DNA of 64,000 nucleotides from Hortaea werneckii (GCA_037044905.1 JBAOKB010000025.1:1-64000); one strand, 5' to 3'. Numbered from the stretch's first letter, positions 1-10,377 are shown. Notes: generated by a model from the letters alone, not told the origin. Program-made: numbers and translations.

Positions 1-1063
1 CACGTTCGTAATCACTGCGCCAGTGCTCAAGATCCAGAAGCCGGCCATCGAAATTTTCAAACTTGTCCTGAATCTCTTCTACTGGTACATGAGAGAAGGA
101 TAGGTTCTCTAGCACATCGATGCGATGGCCGTAAGCCTGCAACAAGTCAGCTACCTCTTGTCTTGAAAATTCTCTTCTTCCTGAAATTTGTGATGGGCAT
201 TGCTGTGGCTTTTCTGGCGTCGAAGGCTGCGGCTTCTCGATAGAAGCTTGCACTGGTAGACACGGAGAGGGTGCTGCGCGCCTGCGTAACGTAGAGACGT
301 CTGCCGGTGCGGACCTGGCTAGTGGAGCTGTTGGCGGTATGAAGTTGCGCATGTCTGGCGTTCCCTGAGCGCTCGGGGTAGCAACCTCGGTTGCACTGTA
401 TTCATCGGCTCCGGGAATGTTCATGTAAGGCTGCGGTATGTTGACAGGCGGTCCCATAGAACGCGCAAGATGCGCAGTCTGCTGCATAACACGCGTTGGA
501 CTCGGTCGTCTGCCGTTGGTCAGGCTTTGGACTGTCGTGCTCGGTATTCGCGACGAGCCCGACTCAGATGCAGGGCCATCCACCTGTTGTCGTGCGTAGC
601 CATTCAAAGCATCCCACAGCCGCGTGTTAATTGACCGTGTGGGCGCTGCATGGTCCGATCTGATACCCAAACCATCTGTCTTGGGCATGAGATCCTCTCT
701 ATGGATATTGTTGTGTTGTGACCCTTCACCTACATGCCCTCCTGGAAGGTGGCCGAACGCAGTTGCTTCAGGTTCATGGATTTGCGAGCGCTGCTGCAAA
801 CCACTTGGTTGACTTGCGACGGAGGCAGCATTGTGAAAGCAAGCATGATGGCCACAAAAGCACCAGGCAGTATCGTGCGCCTCATGTCTTCCCCCAAGCC
901 GACTCCTACTCAACCAAAACCTCTTACATCCACAAGTTGGTGCTGCCGCCCCATTACTCAAATCTTTATAGTCGCAGGAGCCTGTCGGGAGCTGCTCTTC
1001 TCCAATGCTGCCGCCATTGTATGAAATCCTACTCCCAGCCTGCAGATGGTGGAAAACCGCCAT
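1..1063 (-). CDS. Cys/His-rich N-terminus protein, conserved-looking, function unknown; 3' end beyond the left edge
   Basis: An uninterrupted minus-strand frame of 354 codons starts at the ATG at 1061-1063, three codons after an in-frame TAG, and runs off the window. Residues 30-77 carry a dense Cys/His pattern: Cys30, Cys44-x-Cys46, then a Trp-Cys-x-Cys-x-His-His-x-Cys-x-His cluster at 67-77. This could bind zinc. A long Ser/Pro/Gln-rich linker follows. The last ~60 visible residues are charged and helical-looking (from GRREFSRQEVADLLQ onward), with a heptad-like tail suggesting a coiled coil. Base use resembles the neighbours, so it looks like a live gene. I do not recognise a named family. 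The zinc-binding idea is inference from residue spacing. It is divergently oriented to the kinase-like gene at 1664. Confidence 0.72.
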   Translation of the reverse strand, partial: MAVFHHLQAGSRISYNGGSIGEEQLPTGSCDYKDLSNGAAAPTCGCKRFWLSRSRLGGRHEAHDTAWCFCGHHACFHNAASVASQPSGLQQRSQIHEPEATAFGHLPGGHVGEGSQHNNIHREDLMPKTDGLGIRSDHAAPTRSINTRLWDALNGYARQQVDGPASESGSSRIPSTTVQSLTNGRRPSPTRVMQQTAHLARSMGPPVNIPQPYMNIPGADEYSATEVATPSAQGTPDMRNFIPPTAPLARSAPADVSTLRRRAAPSPCLPVQASIEKPQPSTPEKPQQCPSQISGRREFSRQEVADLLQAYGHRIDVLENLSFSHVPVEEIQDKFENFDGRLLDLEHWRSDYER

Positions 1064-1663
1064 CGGCGGCTATCGCGCATCCCACCAAGAGCTGTAATTC
1101 TTTAGCATTATTTGCCCATGCAGAATCGGTCGCAGTATGATTGACAGCGTATGGTAGGTTGGGTATTTACAGGAATGAAATCGCGCAGTCGTCGCGGCAG
1201 AGGGAAGCGAGAATGCGTATGAAGGGGGTTGGGCAGATTGACGAGAACTTCAATAATGTGCAGCGCACGCGTAATGTCAGAGGAAGGTACTTGGGTGTGA
1301 TGTGATGAATAGGATCGAAAATGATCGCGATGCTATCGTCGGTATTCAAAGATATCTTTGGCGCCCGGTTGCCTCGTCCACCATGCAGTAGTGCATGCAT
1401 CTACGAGGGAGGGTTCGGAGCTCTTATCGTCATCACGTGATTATATTGTTGCTCTATGCCCGCTGTCGTACGCCGCAATTCTTCTTCAATACGAAGAATG
1501 ATAAACCATCTACCATTATTTATCTAGCTGATATAATAGCTCGCAGGGCAATAGAAATTCAACACCATTTCTTTCAGCTCCAATTGAATTAGGCCACAGA
1601 AGCATCGTGAAGCCAACGAACGCATGGCTTACGCGGCTTCTCAAGCCGAAAGAATTGAGCAAC
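1064..1663. other. Divergent intergenic region
   Basis: This is the shared upstream region of the left-edge gene and the kinase-like gene. AT content rises around 1430-1600. Short frames here lack protein-like composition. I see no RNA gene or repeat. Confidence 0.5.
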
Positions 1664-2467
1664 ATGGATTACGAAACACCTGATGGTTCTCAATTCTCTC
1701 TTCTGCCTGTTTGGCAATCCGAGTCTGGAGGTTCTCCAAAATTCATGTACACATCTGTCAGCGCTTTCGTAGACGGCAACGCGTACACTGGAAAAATACA
1801 AAGTTTCCCAGAAGACGTAGAGGACGAAGAACTGCTTGCTTGTCTGCAACCAGTGCCACCAGAATGCATCCATCCCAACTTCCCTGAGGGCTTTACCGTA
1901 GCGCCTGGATATGACGCTTCCAAGCACTACCTCAAAGCGCCGTCTTTCACTTATGACCTCGCTCAACCAGGCGTAACAAAGGTTGCCGAAAGCGTGCTGA
2001 ACGAAGCCAAGATGATGGAATTGCTCAAAAAGCATCCCCATGAGAGCCTTGCCCAGTACCACGGCTGCGTGGTAGCCCAAGGCCGGATCAAACAGCTCTG
2101 CTTGCAAAGATACGACTGCAATCTTACGCAATGGATGCACAAATACCACGAAAAGCCGCCACAGAGGGAGGCCGAAGCCGTTCTAGACGACATCGAAGCT
2201 GGGATCGAGCACTTACACTCTTTGGGCTTCGCACATAACGATCTCAACCCTGAGAATATCTGTATCGATCAGCATAACCGTGCAGTGCTCGTCGATTTCG
2301 ACTGCTGCATTCCCTTCGGCGAGGTCATGCGGAAAGGCGAGAGTGTCGTGTTTGATCAGGAGCGCGAAGCGATGATCTCGGACCGGGTCAATGACTTCCA
2401 AGGCATGGACGACATCGCGGACTTCCTTTTGGGGGGCTCAACAACTGGGGATGCGGCAACTCCGTAG
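1664..2467 (+). CDS. Small protein kinase-like protein
   Basis: This single exon encodes 267 aa. The reading frame opens earlier at a GTG (1607), but the first ATG is at 1664. The C-terminal half has protein kinase landmarks: an αC-like Asn-Glu-Ala helix near residue 130, a catalytic loop HNDLNPENI at 191-199 (the HxDxxxxN pattern is present), and DFD at 211-213 in place of DFG. The N-lobe has no clear glycine-rich loop. The C-lobe stops about 55 residues after DFD, with no APE motif or late helices. Full kinase domains are ~250-280 aa, so this one is shortened. It may be a degenerate kinase or a pseudokinase of the small lineage-specific class common in filamentous ascomycetes. A missed 3' exon is possible. 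Confidence 0.7.
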   Translation: MDYETPDGSQFSLLPVWQSESGGSPKFMYTSVSAFVDGNAYTGKIQSFPEDVEDEELLACLQPVPPECIHPNFPEGFTVAPGYDASKHYLKAPSFTYDLAQPGVTKVAESVLNEAKMMELLKKHPHESLAQYHGCVVAQGRIKQLCLQRYDCNLTQWMHKYHEKPPQREAEAVLDDIEAGIEHLHSLGFAHNDLNPENICIDQHNRAVLVDFDCCIPFGEVMRKGESVVFDQEREAMISDRVNDFQGMDDIADFLLGGSTTGDAATP

Positions 2468-2940
2468 AAAACAACCGGGCTTTGCTCTTCTTATTTCACC
2501 AAACCTGCTAAGGCCCGTGTAGCAATTTTGGCCCTGGGAGCGCAAGAAGGACCATGCTTCAACAAATATCTGACCTTGCCGTGGGGCTCCTACCAAGCTT
2601 CATTTTCCGGGAAGGATGGAAGCCACCTTGTGAGGGTAGATCCTCACATCGACCACACCTTTGAAGAGATAGAAGGCCAAGGACTTCCGAGCAACCATGT
2701 CGATAAAAAGCACAAAGAACCTCAAGCTTGCATCATGCAAAGTCATGAAATCATATCCTATACCGGCACGCACTGCAACGCTATCGATACCTATCCGAAC
2801 CCAACCTTGCAAAACTCCACATCTCTATCCCATACAAGTCCGTGGGTATGCTTTCGAATGCCAATATTTCCCATAATTCCCTGCTTCCCCATCAAACCCG
2901 AAACCCACCAACACCATGCGATCAGGAAAAAGTCAATCTA
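2468..2940. other. Convergent intergenic region
   Basis: This lies between the 3' ends of the kinase-like gene and the KAR9-domain gene. A 187-codon plus-strand frame (2528-3091) crosses it and enters the KAR9 gene antisense. Its composition does not look like a protein. Nothing else was seen. Confidence 0.5.
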
Positions 2941-5900
2941 TCACGGCTTCCACGCCGGCTTCGAATTCCCTCCGCGCCCACCACCGATCTCATCAACCAT
3001 CTTCATCCTGCTGCTCGACCGTAGCGGCAGCATCGAACTCCGCCTGCCCGACCCCACACTCGCCATTGCACTCGGGGGTCTGGACTTGTGACGTAGAGGA
3101 CTCTCCGAATCGGCCTCGTTGCCATCTGCCACGAGACTCGTGGTTGCGAGCATACTGCTTCGTCTCCCAGTCGTCAACCGCGACGCGGGCCTCAGGGCAG
3201 AGCTGCTTGGCCTTGGGGGCAGGGGACTCTGGGCTCTAGATCCCGGGCGATAGGCCGGGCTGCTAGACTTTGGCACGAGGGGACTGGCGGCGCGGTTGGG
3301 GCTGGTCAGTGTACAGGTCGGGATTGGCAGGCTGGATTTGCGCGTTGCGTGAGGGACGGCTGATTGGGGCCTTGGCAGGGAAGAGGGAGCGGTCACGTTG
3401 CGAGTTGCTGTGGCATTGGACATGCGGCCCATCGAAGCGGAAGGGGTCTTGGCAGAAGAGCGCAGGTAGTTGTGTTTGGATGTCACCGGTGCTTTTGCGT
3501 AAGGAGACGGCTCAAGGGCGGACAGGGGAAGGAAGTCTCGGTTTTCGGTTCTCATGTTGTTGATCCACTTCGGTCTGTCAGTACCAGGGAGTTCGATCCG
3601 GCTTGCTCTGGCAGCGCTTGGCAAGGGCGACGGGCTGCCACGCGACTCGGAAAAGGGGCTCTTGTTCAGCGGCACGCGCCGAGGTATCGAGCTGGCGCTG
3701 CCTGAGCTAGGGATTCTGCTAGTGCTCCTGGATGCACTTGCTGAGGCTTGCGTAGTGAAGCTTGCCTGTCTCGTCTTCCCGTTTGCAAGAGGAGTGGGTG
3801 TTCTGCAGCCAACAAAGCTGCTCTTTCTGCTGGCGCCGACCACGCTGCTGGCTGGTGATGAGCCAGGTGTGTCGACCAGGCTGCTCGCAATAGAACGCTC
3901 GCTCGACATGACGGTCGAAACGGAGTCTCGAAGCTGCTTTTCATGCCTAGCCTCAGACGCAAAGTCCTCCAGTATACTATCCATGTCTCGCATGTCTGCC
4001 TGTAGACCAGCCCACCGCCGCTTCATATCACTCTGCAGCCGGAGAATCTCGCCATTCACGGTCAGCCTATCGAGTACGCCGCGATCGATAATGGCAAGAA
4101 CCCGTTCAATCGCAGGCCCGTAATGGACCTTTTTCGCCTCGTAACTCTCGACTTTCTTTGCATAAGAATGAGGGGCCGTGTGCTGTTCGTCCGCATCAAT
4201 CCCTTCTCGAAGTTTCGCATAGCTCCGCGCGATTGACTCGCACATCTTCAACGCTTGCCGACCTGCATTCCGAAAGACGAGGACCCATCTATCTTCGCCC
4301 AGCTCTCGGCGCAGTGACTCTGCATCGGACTCCAATTTCTTCCATTGAGCTTCGAGCTGGTCGCGCCGTTGCTCGAGATCTAGACAGCCAGTTGGAAAGA
4401 CTGAATTTCCCCGACAATGGAAAACGGAGAGGCGCATAGGGAGGAAGTCCAGCGAAGCGCGCAATGGCTGCATACGTGCAAACAGCGCGATCAAGCCTGA
4501 GTTCTCCCTCGACTCCTGCTGAGATGCCGAAGGCTGCATGGGGGAGCTCGACGAGAAGGGCAGTAGACTGAAGCGATTGTTCTGTGGTGCAGGGCCTCTT
4601 CCAGGACGCTCTTCGACAATGGTTTCCAACTCGTTGAGATCAATGCTGTCCTTTCCGTTTAGCAAGCTTTGAGCCCCATTGTGTCTCTTTTCTTCCATTT
4701 CGAAAACAAGCCTATTCAACGCTTCCATCTCCTGTGCGATCTCGCCGAGCACAGTGTTCCACAACTCCTCCCATTCCATTGCAACCTCTACCTGCTCCTT
4801 GACTCCTTTCAATGTTTGCTTGACTTTCTGCCAGCTTGTGATTACCGTTTCCATTTGCTTGACACTGTCCATGAGCTCTTCTGGGGATAGTTCTGCAACA
4901 TCCTTGCGCGTCTGAAGTCGCTCTATTGATGTTACGTAGACCTGGATGAGCTTGTCGAAGCGGGTTATCGCATTATCGACTTCTTCTATACCATCTCGAC
5001 CACCGGCCGCAGCCCATTCAACATCATCCTCGGCGTTGAGTCCATTGAGCACTTCTGAAGCTTGAGTAATCCACATGCGTATCTGATCCGTTGCGTCTGA
5101 CAGTGCTTTCGCAGCCTCCTTCGATGTGGGTATAAACGATATGCGCTTGGCCAGTGAGTTCGCGTCTGGAAGACGCATGCTAGTGAGCTGAGACAGTTGT
5201 CCTGTGAAGCTGACCCGGGAGAGAGTATAGATAGATCCGGCACGACTCAGCCCGGCGCCAACCCAATCGCTATCACTGGCATTTTCTACGATGCTGTTTC
5301 GGTTCGATCTTGGAGAGGCTGCATTTTCAGGCGACTGCGCCATTCCAGAGCCTCTGCGCGCGGATTCTGGCGCTGGCGTGGTCGGTGTAGATGTGCTGAG
5401 CGGCCTCCCTACCGGAGACACCGGTGTTTGTCTTGGAGACGGACTCAGAGGCTCCTTCGTTCGCAGGCTCAGTCTTGTCTTTCCAATGTCCGGCATTCGG
5501 TACTTCGCCTTGTCCTGCAAGTAATCCGTTCCCGCGCCTTCCTCTTCCGTATCCGACGCCACAAGCCTTTCGCTTATGGAGATGATGGAGGACACATCGC
5601 TTTCCAGGGTCGACGTTTCGGCCTCTGACACTGGTCCACCGTCCAGCCTCACGCCTCCAGTGTTGGGCATGACGCGCACCGGCGGACCACTCCACGTCCG
5701 TCCACTCCGTGCCACCTCAACCCCTTGTCTACTCCGCTGCAGCTCCTCCAACTCGGCCAACTGCTCTTCTGGGATCTTTCCAATGCTACCGTGCTCCCTC
5801 CGTTCCGCCTCTCGCCTGCGCTTGTGCTCTTGCAGCCTCTGTAAGCGTACCTCGAGTCCAGGAGACACCCGTTTGCTGCGTACCGGCGAGGTAGGTGGCA

Positions 5901-5967
5901 CTGTGCTGTCGACGGTCGGTTTAGATGCATTCACGTCGCTAAGAATGAACGGCGCTAAATCCGCCAT
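2941..5967 (-). CDS. KAR9-domain protein (spindle/microtubule positioning)
   Basis: This single exon encodes 1008 aa from the ATG at 5965-5967; the frame opens four codons earlier at a GTG, which I do not use. In order it has a charged N-terminus with an Arg/Glu-rich helix (~40-75), a Ser/Thr/Pro linker, and a long helical region (~275-680). The helical region contains ARMQPLRASLDFLPMRLSVF, CLDLEQRRDQLEAQWKKLE and GEDRWVLVFRNAGRQALK, which I recognise as typical of the fungal KAR9 family. A basic Ser/Pro-rich tail contains SRIP and SSIP matches to the SxIP motif that binds EB1/Bim1 proteins. In yeast, Kar9 links Bim1-bound microtubule tips to actin-based transport and orients the spindle. The order of domain plus SxIP tail fits that role. 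Microtubule-tip binding is inferred, not shown. Confidence 0.9.
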   Translation of the reverse strand: MADLAPFILSDVNASKPTVDSTVPPTSPVRSKRVSPGLEVRLQRLQEHKRRREAERREHGSIGKIPEEQLAELEELQRSRQGVEVARSGRTWSGPPVRVMPNTGGVRLDGGPVSEAETSTLESDVSSIISISERLVASDTEEEGAGTDYLQDKAKYRMPDIGKTRLSLRTKEPLSPSPRQTPVSPVGRPLSTSTPTTPAPESARRGSGMAQSPENAASPRSNRNSIVENASDSDWVGAGLSRAGSIYTLSRVSFTGQLSQLTSMRLPDANSLAKRISFIPTSKEAAKALSDATDQIRMWITQASEVLNGLNAEDDVEWAAAGGRDGIEEVDNAITRFDKLIQVYVTSIERLQTRKDVAELSPEELMDSVKQMETVITSWQKVKQTLKGVKEQVEVAMEWEELWNTVLGEIAQEMEALNRLVFEMEEKRHNGAQSLLNGKDSIDLNELETIVEERPGRGPAPQNNRFSLLPFSSSSPMQPSASQQESRENSGLIALFARMQPLRASLDFLPMRLSVFHCRGNSVFPTGCLDLEQRRDQLEAQWKKLESDAESLRRELGEDRWVLVFRNAGRQALKMCESIARSYAKLREGIDADEQHTAPHSYAKKVESYEAKKVHYGPAIERVLAIIDRGVLDRLTVNGEILRLQSDMKRRWAGLQADMRDMDSILEDFASEARHEKQLRDSVSTVMSSERSIASSLVDTPGSSPASSVVGASRKSSFVGCRTPTPLANGKTRQASFTTQASASASRSTSRIPSSGSASSIPRRVPLNKSPFSESRGSPSPLPSAARASRIELPGTDRPKWINNMRTENRDFLPLSALEPSPYAKAPVTSKHNYLRSSAKTPSASMGRMSNATATRNVTAPSSLPRPQSAVPHATRKSSLPIPTCTLTSPNRAASPLVPKSSSPAYRPGSRAQSPLPPRPSSSALRPASRLTTGRRSSMLATTSLVADGNEADSESPLRHKSRPPSAMASVGSGRRSSMLPLRSSSRMKMVDEIGGGRGGNSKPAWKP

Positions 5968-6660
5968 CTCAGCAACCACAACAATCCTACTCCGCCGGCG
6001 CCTTGGGCTCCAAACACAGCTGCCTGTTCGCTGGCCCAGTGCCCCACGTCGCGACTTGCGCGACCAATGTTGACAAGTTCTTTACTCCGGTGCGGTGGAA
6101 GTTGACGGATTGAGGCTTACATTGAGTCCGGATTGCGCTGTACCGTCGCCTCAGCTGTGCAGCGACAGCAGAATTGTAAGCTGCTGTTGTTCACATGCAG
6201 CATTGGAGTGAGTCTGTCTCGGTACAGCAGCAGAGGTGCGGCTTGACTGGACAGGGTTTGGCTACGTGCAGTAGGTGACTTTAGTGCGCCGGGGTACCGG
6301 TTTGGGGAGTCTGGCCCGATGTTTCAGGACGCGTTTTAGCGCGATCTGTCAAACAACTCTAATGTCTGAGGTGATATTGCAAGAAGATCGACCGGAGATT
6401 GGTAGTGCAGCAGATTGCGCATGCCCTGTCCGGGTAAGTTCAAGAACGATATGATACTGATTATGATATTATGGAACGTGGCAATCGTAATTCATTCTTC
6501 GGGATCTTGATCAAGAAATTGCCATCTACCAGTAATTTAAGCTATTTCCAGTACTCGGCCCCGTTCAACGAGCCAGTTGCTATAAGTGGGTATCAAAGAA
6601 TTGAAAAAGTGTCCTTGCAGATGCGAACGCAACCACACGTACCTCGGAGGTATGTTGTTC
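5968..6660. other. Intergenic, promoter side of the KAR9-domain gene
   Basis: This interval separates two minus-strand genes in tandem. It should hold the KAR9 promoter and the terminator of the next gene. I see no extra gene or repeat. Confidence 0.5.
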
Positions 6661-8298
6661 TCAAACCGCATGCTCGGCGCCTGAAACCGCATCAGCCTGC
6701 ATCACATTTCCGCCATTGCCTCCATCAGGCTCAGGGACTTCAATCTTCAACTCAGGCGGCTTCCTCTTGTTGTCCTCGCCCATAGCTTCCAATCGCCATT
6801 CATCAACTAACTCGCTTCGGACCTTTCCACACCATCTGAACACCGCATCCTCAAACTTGCGCCATGACTCTTGCTCCTCTTTCCCATTGACAATGTCAGA
6901 CACGGGAAAGTCGAGATGGACATCCCATCTTAACTCTGCCGCCTTCATCCAAAACCGTAGATTCTCCGCCTTCCGGTAAGGTTTACTCGTGTCCGTATGC
7001 CAGTTCTTGATCAGATCAAATTGTCGTTTCGACTTCGTGACCAGCGTGTTATGCAACCGCACCAGTCTGATGCCGTCTGCCAGACACTCAAGAAATACAT
7101 TTGGCAGGCTCTGTCCCTCTTCCTCGACAGCCTGCCCTGACCAAGGAGGCAGAGGCGGCTCGTCCTGGTCGAAAGACTTAAGAAACAGCCATTCCCTCTC
7201 GCGCTCTCTCCCAGCCCAATCTCCCTCTCTCCAGACCCACGTTGCTCTTTCCTCAGCCTCCGCTTGTTCCACCTGCTCCTCCTTCTTCAGCAGAACATCG
7301 ATACTTTCGATCCAACCAAGGATGCCTACCAGCTCGGTCAGCTTTACGCCGCCTCTAAAGTTCCTGCTCGCCATCTTCTTGAGAATATCAAGCACCTGAT
7401 ATAGATCGCCGCGGATAGTCTTTTCACACGTAATCGCATACAACCTCTCTGGCTGGGAATGGGCTGTGTAGTAATTCTTCGCCGCTCGAATCGCTAAAGT
7501 GATTATGTCCAAAACATGCAGGCCCTGAAGCTCATGGAAGCTGTCGGTCGTCGAGGACTCGGCGACGCCTTGTTGACCGACTTCGATCTGCTTTTGACAT
7601 TCCTCAATGACTTTACATGCGTCTTGCAGCGCTTCCTTCAGCTCGCGGCGCAAGACAGGCATGTCGGGGAGAGGCTCGGTGTAGGAGGGTTTTTGCTTGT
7701 AGGTGCTGACGGTGGGTGGCAGCATTGGTGGTTCCGTCGTGGGAATCCAGGCGTCGCTGATACTCTGCATGTCCGTGGGACTCTCAACGACAGCTGTGTC
7801 CTGACCGGGGTCCGAAACAGCGTATCCGGATGTGGTTCCATCATATTGCGACAACGAAGTCATGCCTAAGTCGTCCACACTGGAGATGGAAGGTTCCACA
7901 TTTTCCTTGTTGTTTCCATTCTTCTTGCCCTCTTTGGCCAGCTGTGCACCCTTTCCATCTAGCAAGCCTGTGCGAGCGAAGTAGTATTGCATGTGCGCGA
8001 TGCTTCCCAAGCTCATCACGCTGTCTCTGTTCCTGGCTGAGTCCGCAAATGCGGTGCCTTGCGGACGCATATAGCCTCTCCGGCGGACGACTGTGGCACC
8101 GCCATCTGAAAGACGGGAGTGGCGGGACCGGGTGGAAAGGGTCGAAGCAGAAGAGTTGGATGGCGTGGACACTGAACGGTCCAGTGAGGGAATAGCATCT
8201 AGTGCTAAAGAGGGAGACGCGCTGAGTGAAGGTGAGCTAGGTCGCTGTTCGGGTGAAGCGATGGTGCTCTCAGGTGGGGTCTTTGCTGTGTCTGCCAT
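6661..8298 (-). CDS. Conserved fungal protein of unknown function
   Basis: This single exon encodes 545 aa with ATG at 8296-8298. The N-terminal ~80 residues are Ser/Pro-rich and look disordered. They are followed by a motif around residues 95-115 (MSLGSIAHMQYYFARTGLLD) that has the look of a strongly conserved element. Residues ~210-500 are mostly helical and charged, with a Trp-rich stretch (WVWREGDWAGREREREWLF) near the middle and several conserved-looking aromatic residues towards the end. There is no signal peptide or membrane segment. I believe related proteins occur widely in filamentous ascomycetes as uncharacterised proteins, but I cannot name a domain. A cytosolic or nuclear scaffold is possible; no enzymatic motif was seen. 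Confidence 0.8.
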   Translation of the reverse strand: MADTAKTPPESTIASPEQRPSSPSLSASPSLALDAIPSLDRSVSTPSNSSASTLSTRSRHSRLSDGGATVVRRRGYMRPQGTAFADSARNRDSVMSLGSIAHMQYYFARTGLLDGKGAQLAKEGKKNGNNKENVEPSISSVDDLGMTSLSQYDGTTSGYAVSDPGQDTAVVESPTDMQSISDAWIPTTEPPMLPPTVSTYKQKPSYTEPLPDMPVLRRELKEALQDACKVIEECQKQIEVGQQGVAESSTTDSFHELQGLHVLDIITLAIRAAKNYYTAHSQPERLYAITCEKTIRGDLYQVLDILKKMASRNFRGGVKLTELVGILGWIESIDVLLKKEEQVEQAEAEERATWVWREGDWAGREREREWLFLKSFDQDEPPLPPWSGQAVEEEGQSLPNVFLECLADGIRLVRLHNTLVTKSKRQFDLIKNWHTDTSKPYRKAENLRFWMKAAELRWDVHLDFPVSDIVNGKEEQESWRKFEDAVFRWCGKVRSELVDEWRLEAMGEDNKRKPPELKIEVPEPDGGNGGNVMQADAVSGAEHAV

Positions 8299-9024
8299 GG
8301 TTGATGTGTAACGCTAGGCGTAGCACAATAACGACTTGACTATCAGAGCAAGCCGCGTCAGGCTTCAATGGGTGAAGATCACTCGTCCAGAGATGGTGAT
8401 GATGAAGCTGTCCCTGCCAGGGCCCGAAAGGCATTCTTTGAAAAGTCTCACCCTGTTGCTTGGTCGACAACATGCCTGACGTCTCCATTTCTCGACCGAT
8501 TGTCTCGAACTGAAAAGGGGGGCCACCATCGTCCGCTAGAACGTTACATTGATTGGCTATGAGAGGATCGCCATCTAGTTGACGCGACTTAAACGCGGCG
8601 GTCATCTTAGAAACCCTGGGGCCGAAAGCCGCTCGCGCGCCGGCGGTCCGTGGGCGGCAAACCCTCGAGTTTAATGTTTCACGCCTTGGGCCTCGGTAGA
8701 GTCCAAGTGAAAGAGGCGAGAAAACCAAATGATCATAAGATTGGACATTCAAAATGCCATCGTGCTTTGCTTGGATAAGAGAGCGCACCGTAGGCACAAC
8801 ATCGCATGGCATTTCTACTGAGGACATGGGCATAACATAGAAGTCCCAAGGGGCATGCAGCTTCTCACCTTCTGATGTCATTCTGTTGATCCAGGTTGCG
8901 GCAAAGGTGCAGCTCGCTGTTCGACAAGCCTCCACAATCTGTACTCTCATTTCAACCAGATCACTTGACTCCAGAGGCACGACGTGACTGTATGAAACGA
9001 TTTCTAACCACGACAGCCATCAAC
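8299..9024. other. Divergent intergenic region
   Basis: This is upstream of both the unknown-function gene (minus) and the acylphosphatase gene (plus). A 236-codon minus frame (8270-8980) crosses it, but it overlaps the neighbour's start and has no protein-like features. I leave it out. Confidence 0.5.
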
Positions 9025-9474
9025 ATGTCCAAGAGGGTGAGCTCCGAACATTAAACCCCCGCTCGCAAATGCGCCACTAACACCTGCAGATCCAATACAC
9101 GGTCGAGGGAGAGGTGCAAGGCGTCAACTACCGGTATCACTCTCTTTGAGAAACCAAAGACCGCAAAAGAATTGTTGACATGTACTCTCTTAGAGCCTGG
9201 GCTGTCAGCAAAGCCAAAGACTTCAACATCACAGGATACGCCAAGAACGCCTCCAATGGCACCGTTGTTGGCGAAGCCCAGGGCAGCTCAGACTCCGTCA
9301 AACAGTTTGTTGACTCGCTCTACAAGGCACCTTCGCCAGCCAAGGTGTCGAAGGTAGAGTCGAGCGACATGCAAACGAAAGAGGGCGACAGTGGCTTCCA
9401 GCGGTAAGTCCATCAAGCATGATGCCATGAGAAGTCATGGTGGCGCTGATGATGGCTTGTGATGTAGGCTTTGA
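9025..9474 (+). CDS. Acylphosphatase, four exons
   Basis: Model: exons 9025-9036, 9090-9133, 9194-9403 and 9468-9474, giving 90 aa. Exon 1 encodes only Met-Ser-Lys-Arg. Exon 2 gives the acylphosphatase signature VEGEVQGVNYR, containing the phosphate-binding Arg. After the second intron comes AWAVSKAKDFNITGYAKNAS, whose spacing from Arg to Gly-Tyr equals that in vertebrate acylphosphatase. The catalytic Asn lies in YAKNAS, followed by GTVVGEAQG. The usual size is ~90-100 aa. The enzyme hydrolyses acyl-phosphate bonds such as those in 1,3-bisphosphoglycerate and carbamoyl phosphate. The third intron is uncertain: reading through its GTAAGT donor ends the protein at once with TAA (9405-9407), so the two forms differ by one C-terminal Leu. 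Confidence 0.85.
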
Positions 9475-10377
9475 GCTGTAACACTTGCCGACCTTCGATT
9501 CATCGGCGTTCATACAAGCGGCGCAAGGCCTAATCGAAGTGATGCCATTCTGCTTCATGGGCTTATTTCGATCTGCTCAGGCCTAAGATGGGCTGAGGAA
9601 AGCTCCCATATGGACGCACGCGGAATGCACAGGAGAGCGCGCAAAATCGAGAGAATATTTCGCAAAGCGAAAGATGCAATTAGTCATAGGCTCTTCTAGC
9701 AAACGGATTCAATGCCGAAACAACATGCGGTGGTGAAAAAATGCCATGTCCTCTCGTAAGCGTCAGCAAGGACAATTCTAGGAACTCCCCCTACTTCTTC
9801 CGAAAGCACGTGGCCTATTCCACCCGTGCTGCTTGGCGTTTGCCGTATGAGTCGCCTCGCCGGACGCGAATAGCTTTAATCGGCCTCTGCATGGTCCTCT
9901 AAAGCCATACGCAGACCGTTGACTGTGCATGCAATGTCCATGTTGCTAAGGTTGTGCCGCATCGTTGTAAAATACCTACTAGTATACTCAGGTCGCGAAT
10001 GCGCGGTTGTGGCTGCTGAGTCATTGTGCGGGAATGCAGAGCCGAAGTATCCCGAAGCAGCGGAATGACCGGGGAAATCTCATTATCGGGCCGGGGAATT
10101 CTTAGAGCTCTCACTCGCTCCTGCATACCACAGTAGGATGCGAGACAAGCCTAGACACAATCCGACATCTGGCGATGCCGTGACGGAGCGTGAGGCTGTT
10201 TACTGGGGATCGTTGGTCCGACCACTATAAGAAGTGACAACACTGTGACTTGAGTAGACCCATCTTTCTTTGTCCCACTGCAAGACAAATACTTTTAATC
10301 ACGACTGACATCCGAAGAACATTAAACAACCTATTGACAGATCAAAGCACTACCCAACAACACCAGCCTTGATCCTG
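9475..10377. other. Intergenic, with the AOX promoter
   Basis: No gene is seen. A TATAA sequence at 10226-10230 lies ~150 bp upstream of the AOX start codon. The 100 bases before the ATG are A/C-rich, as in many fungal 5' leaders. Confidence 0.45.

Noticed and set aside
2528..3091. 187-codon plus-strand frame
   Set aside because: It has no ATG-based start with support, and its end runs antisense into the KAR9-domain gene.
8270..8980. 236-codon minus-strand frame
   Set aside because: It overlaps the start of the neighbour gene, and its composition is not protein-like.
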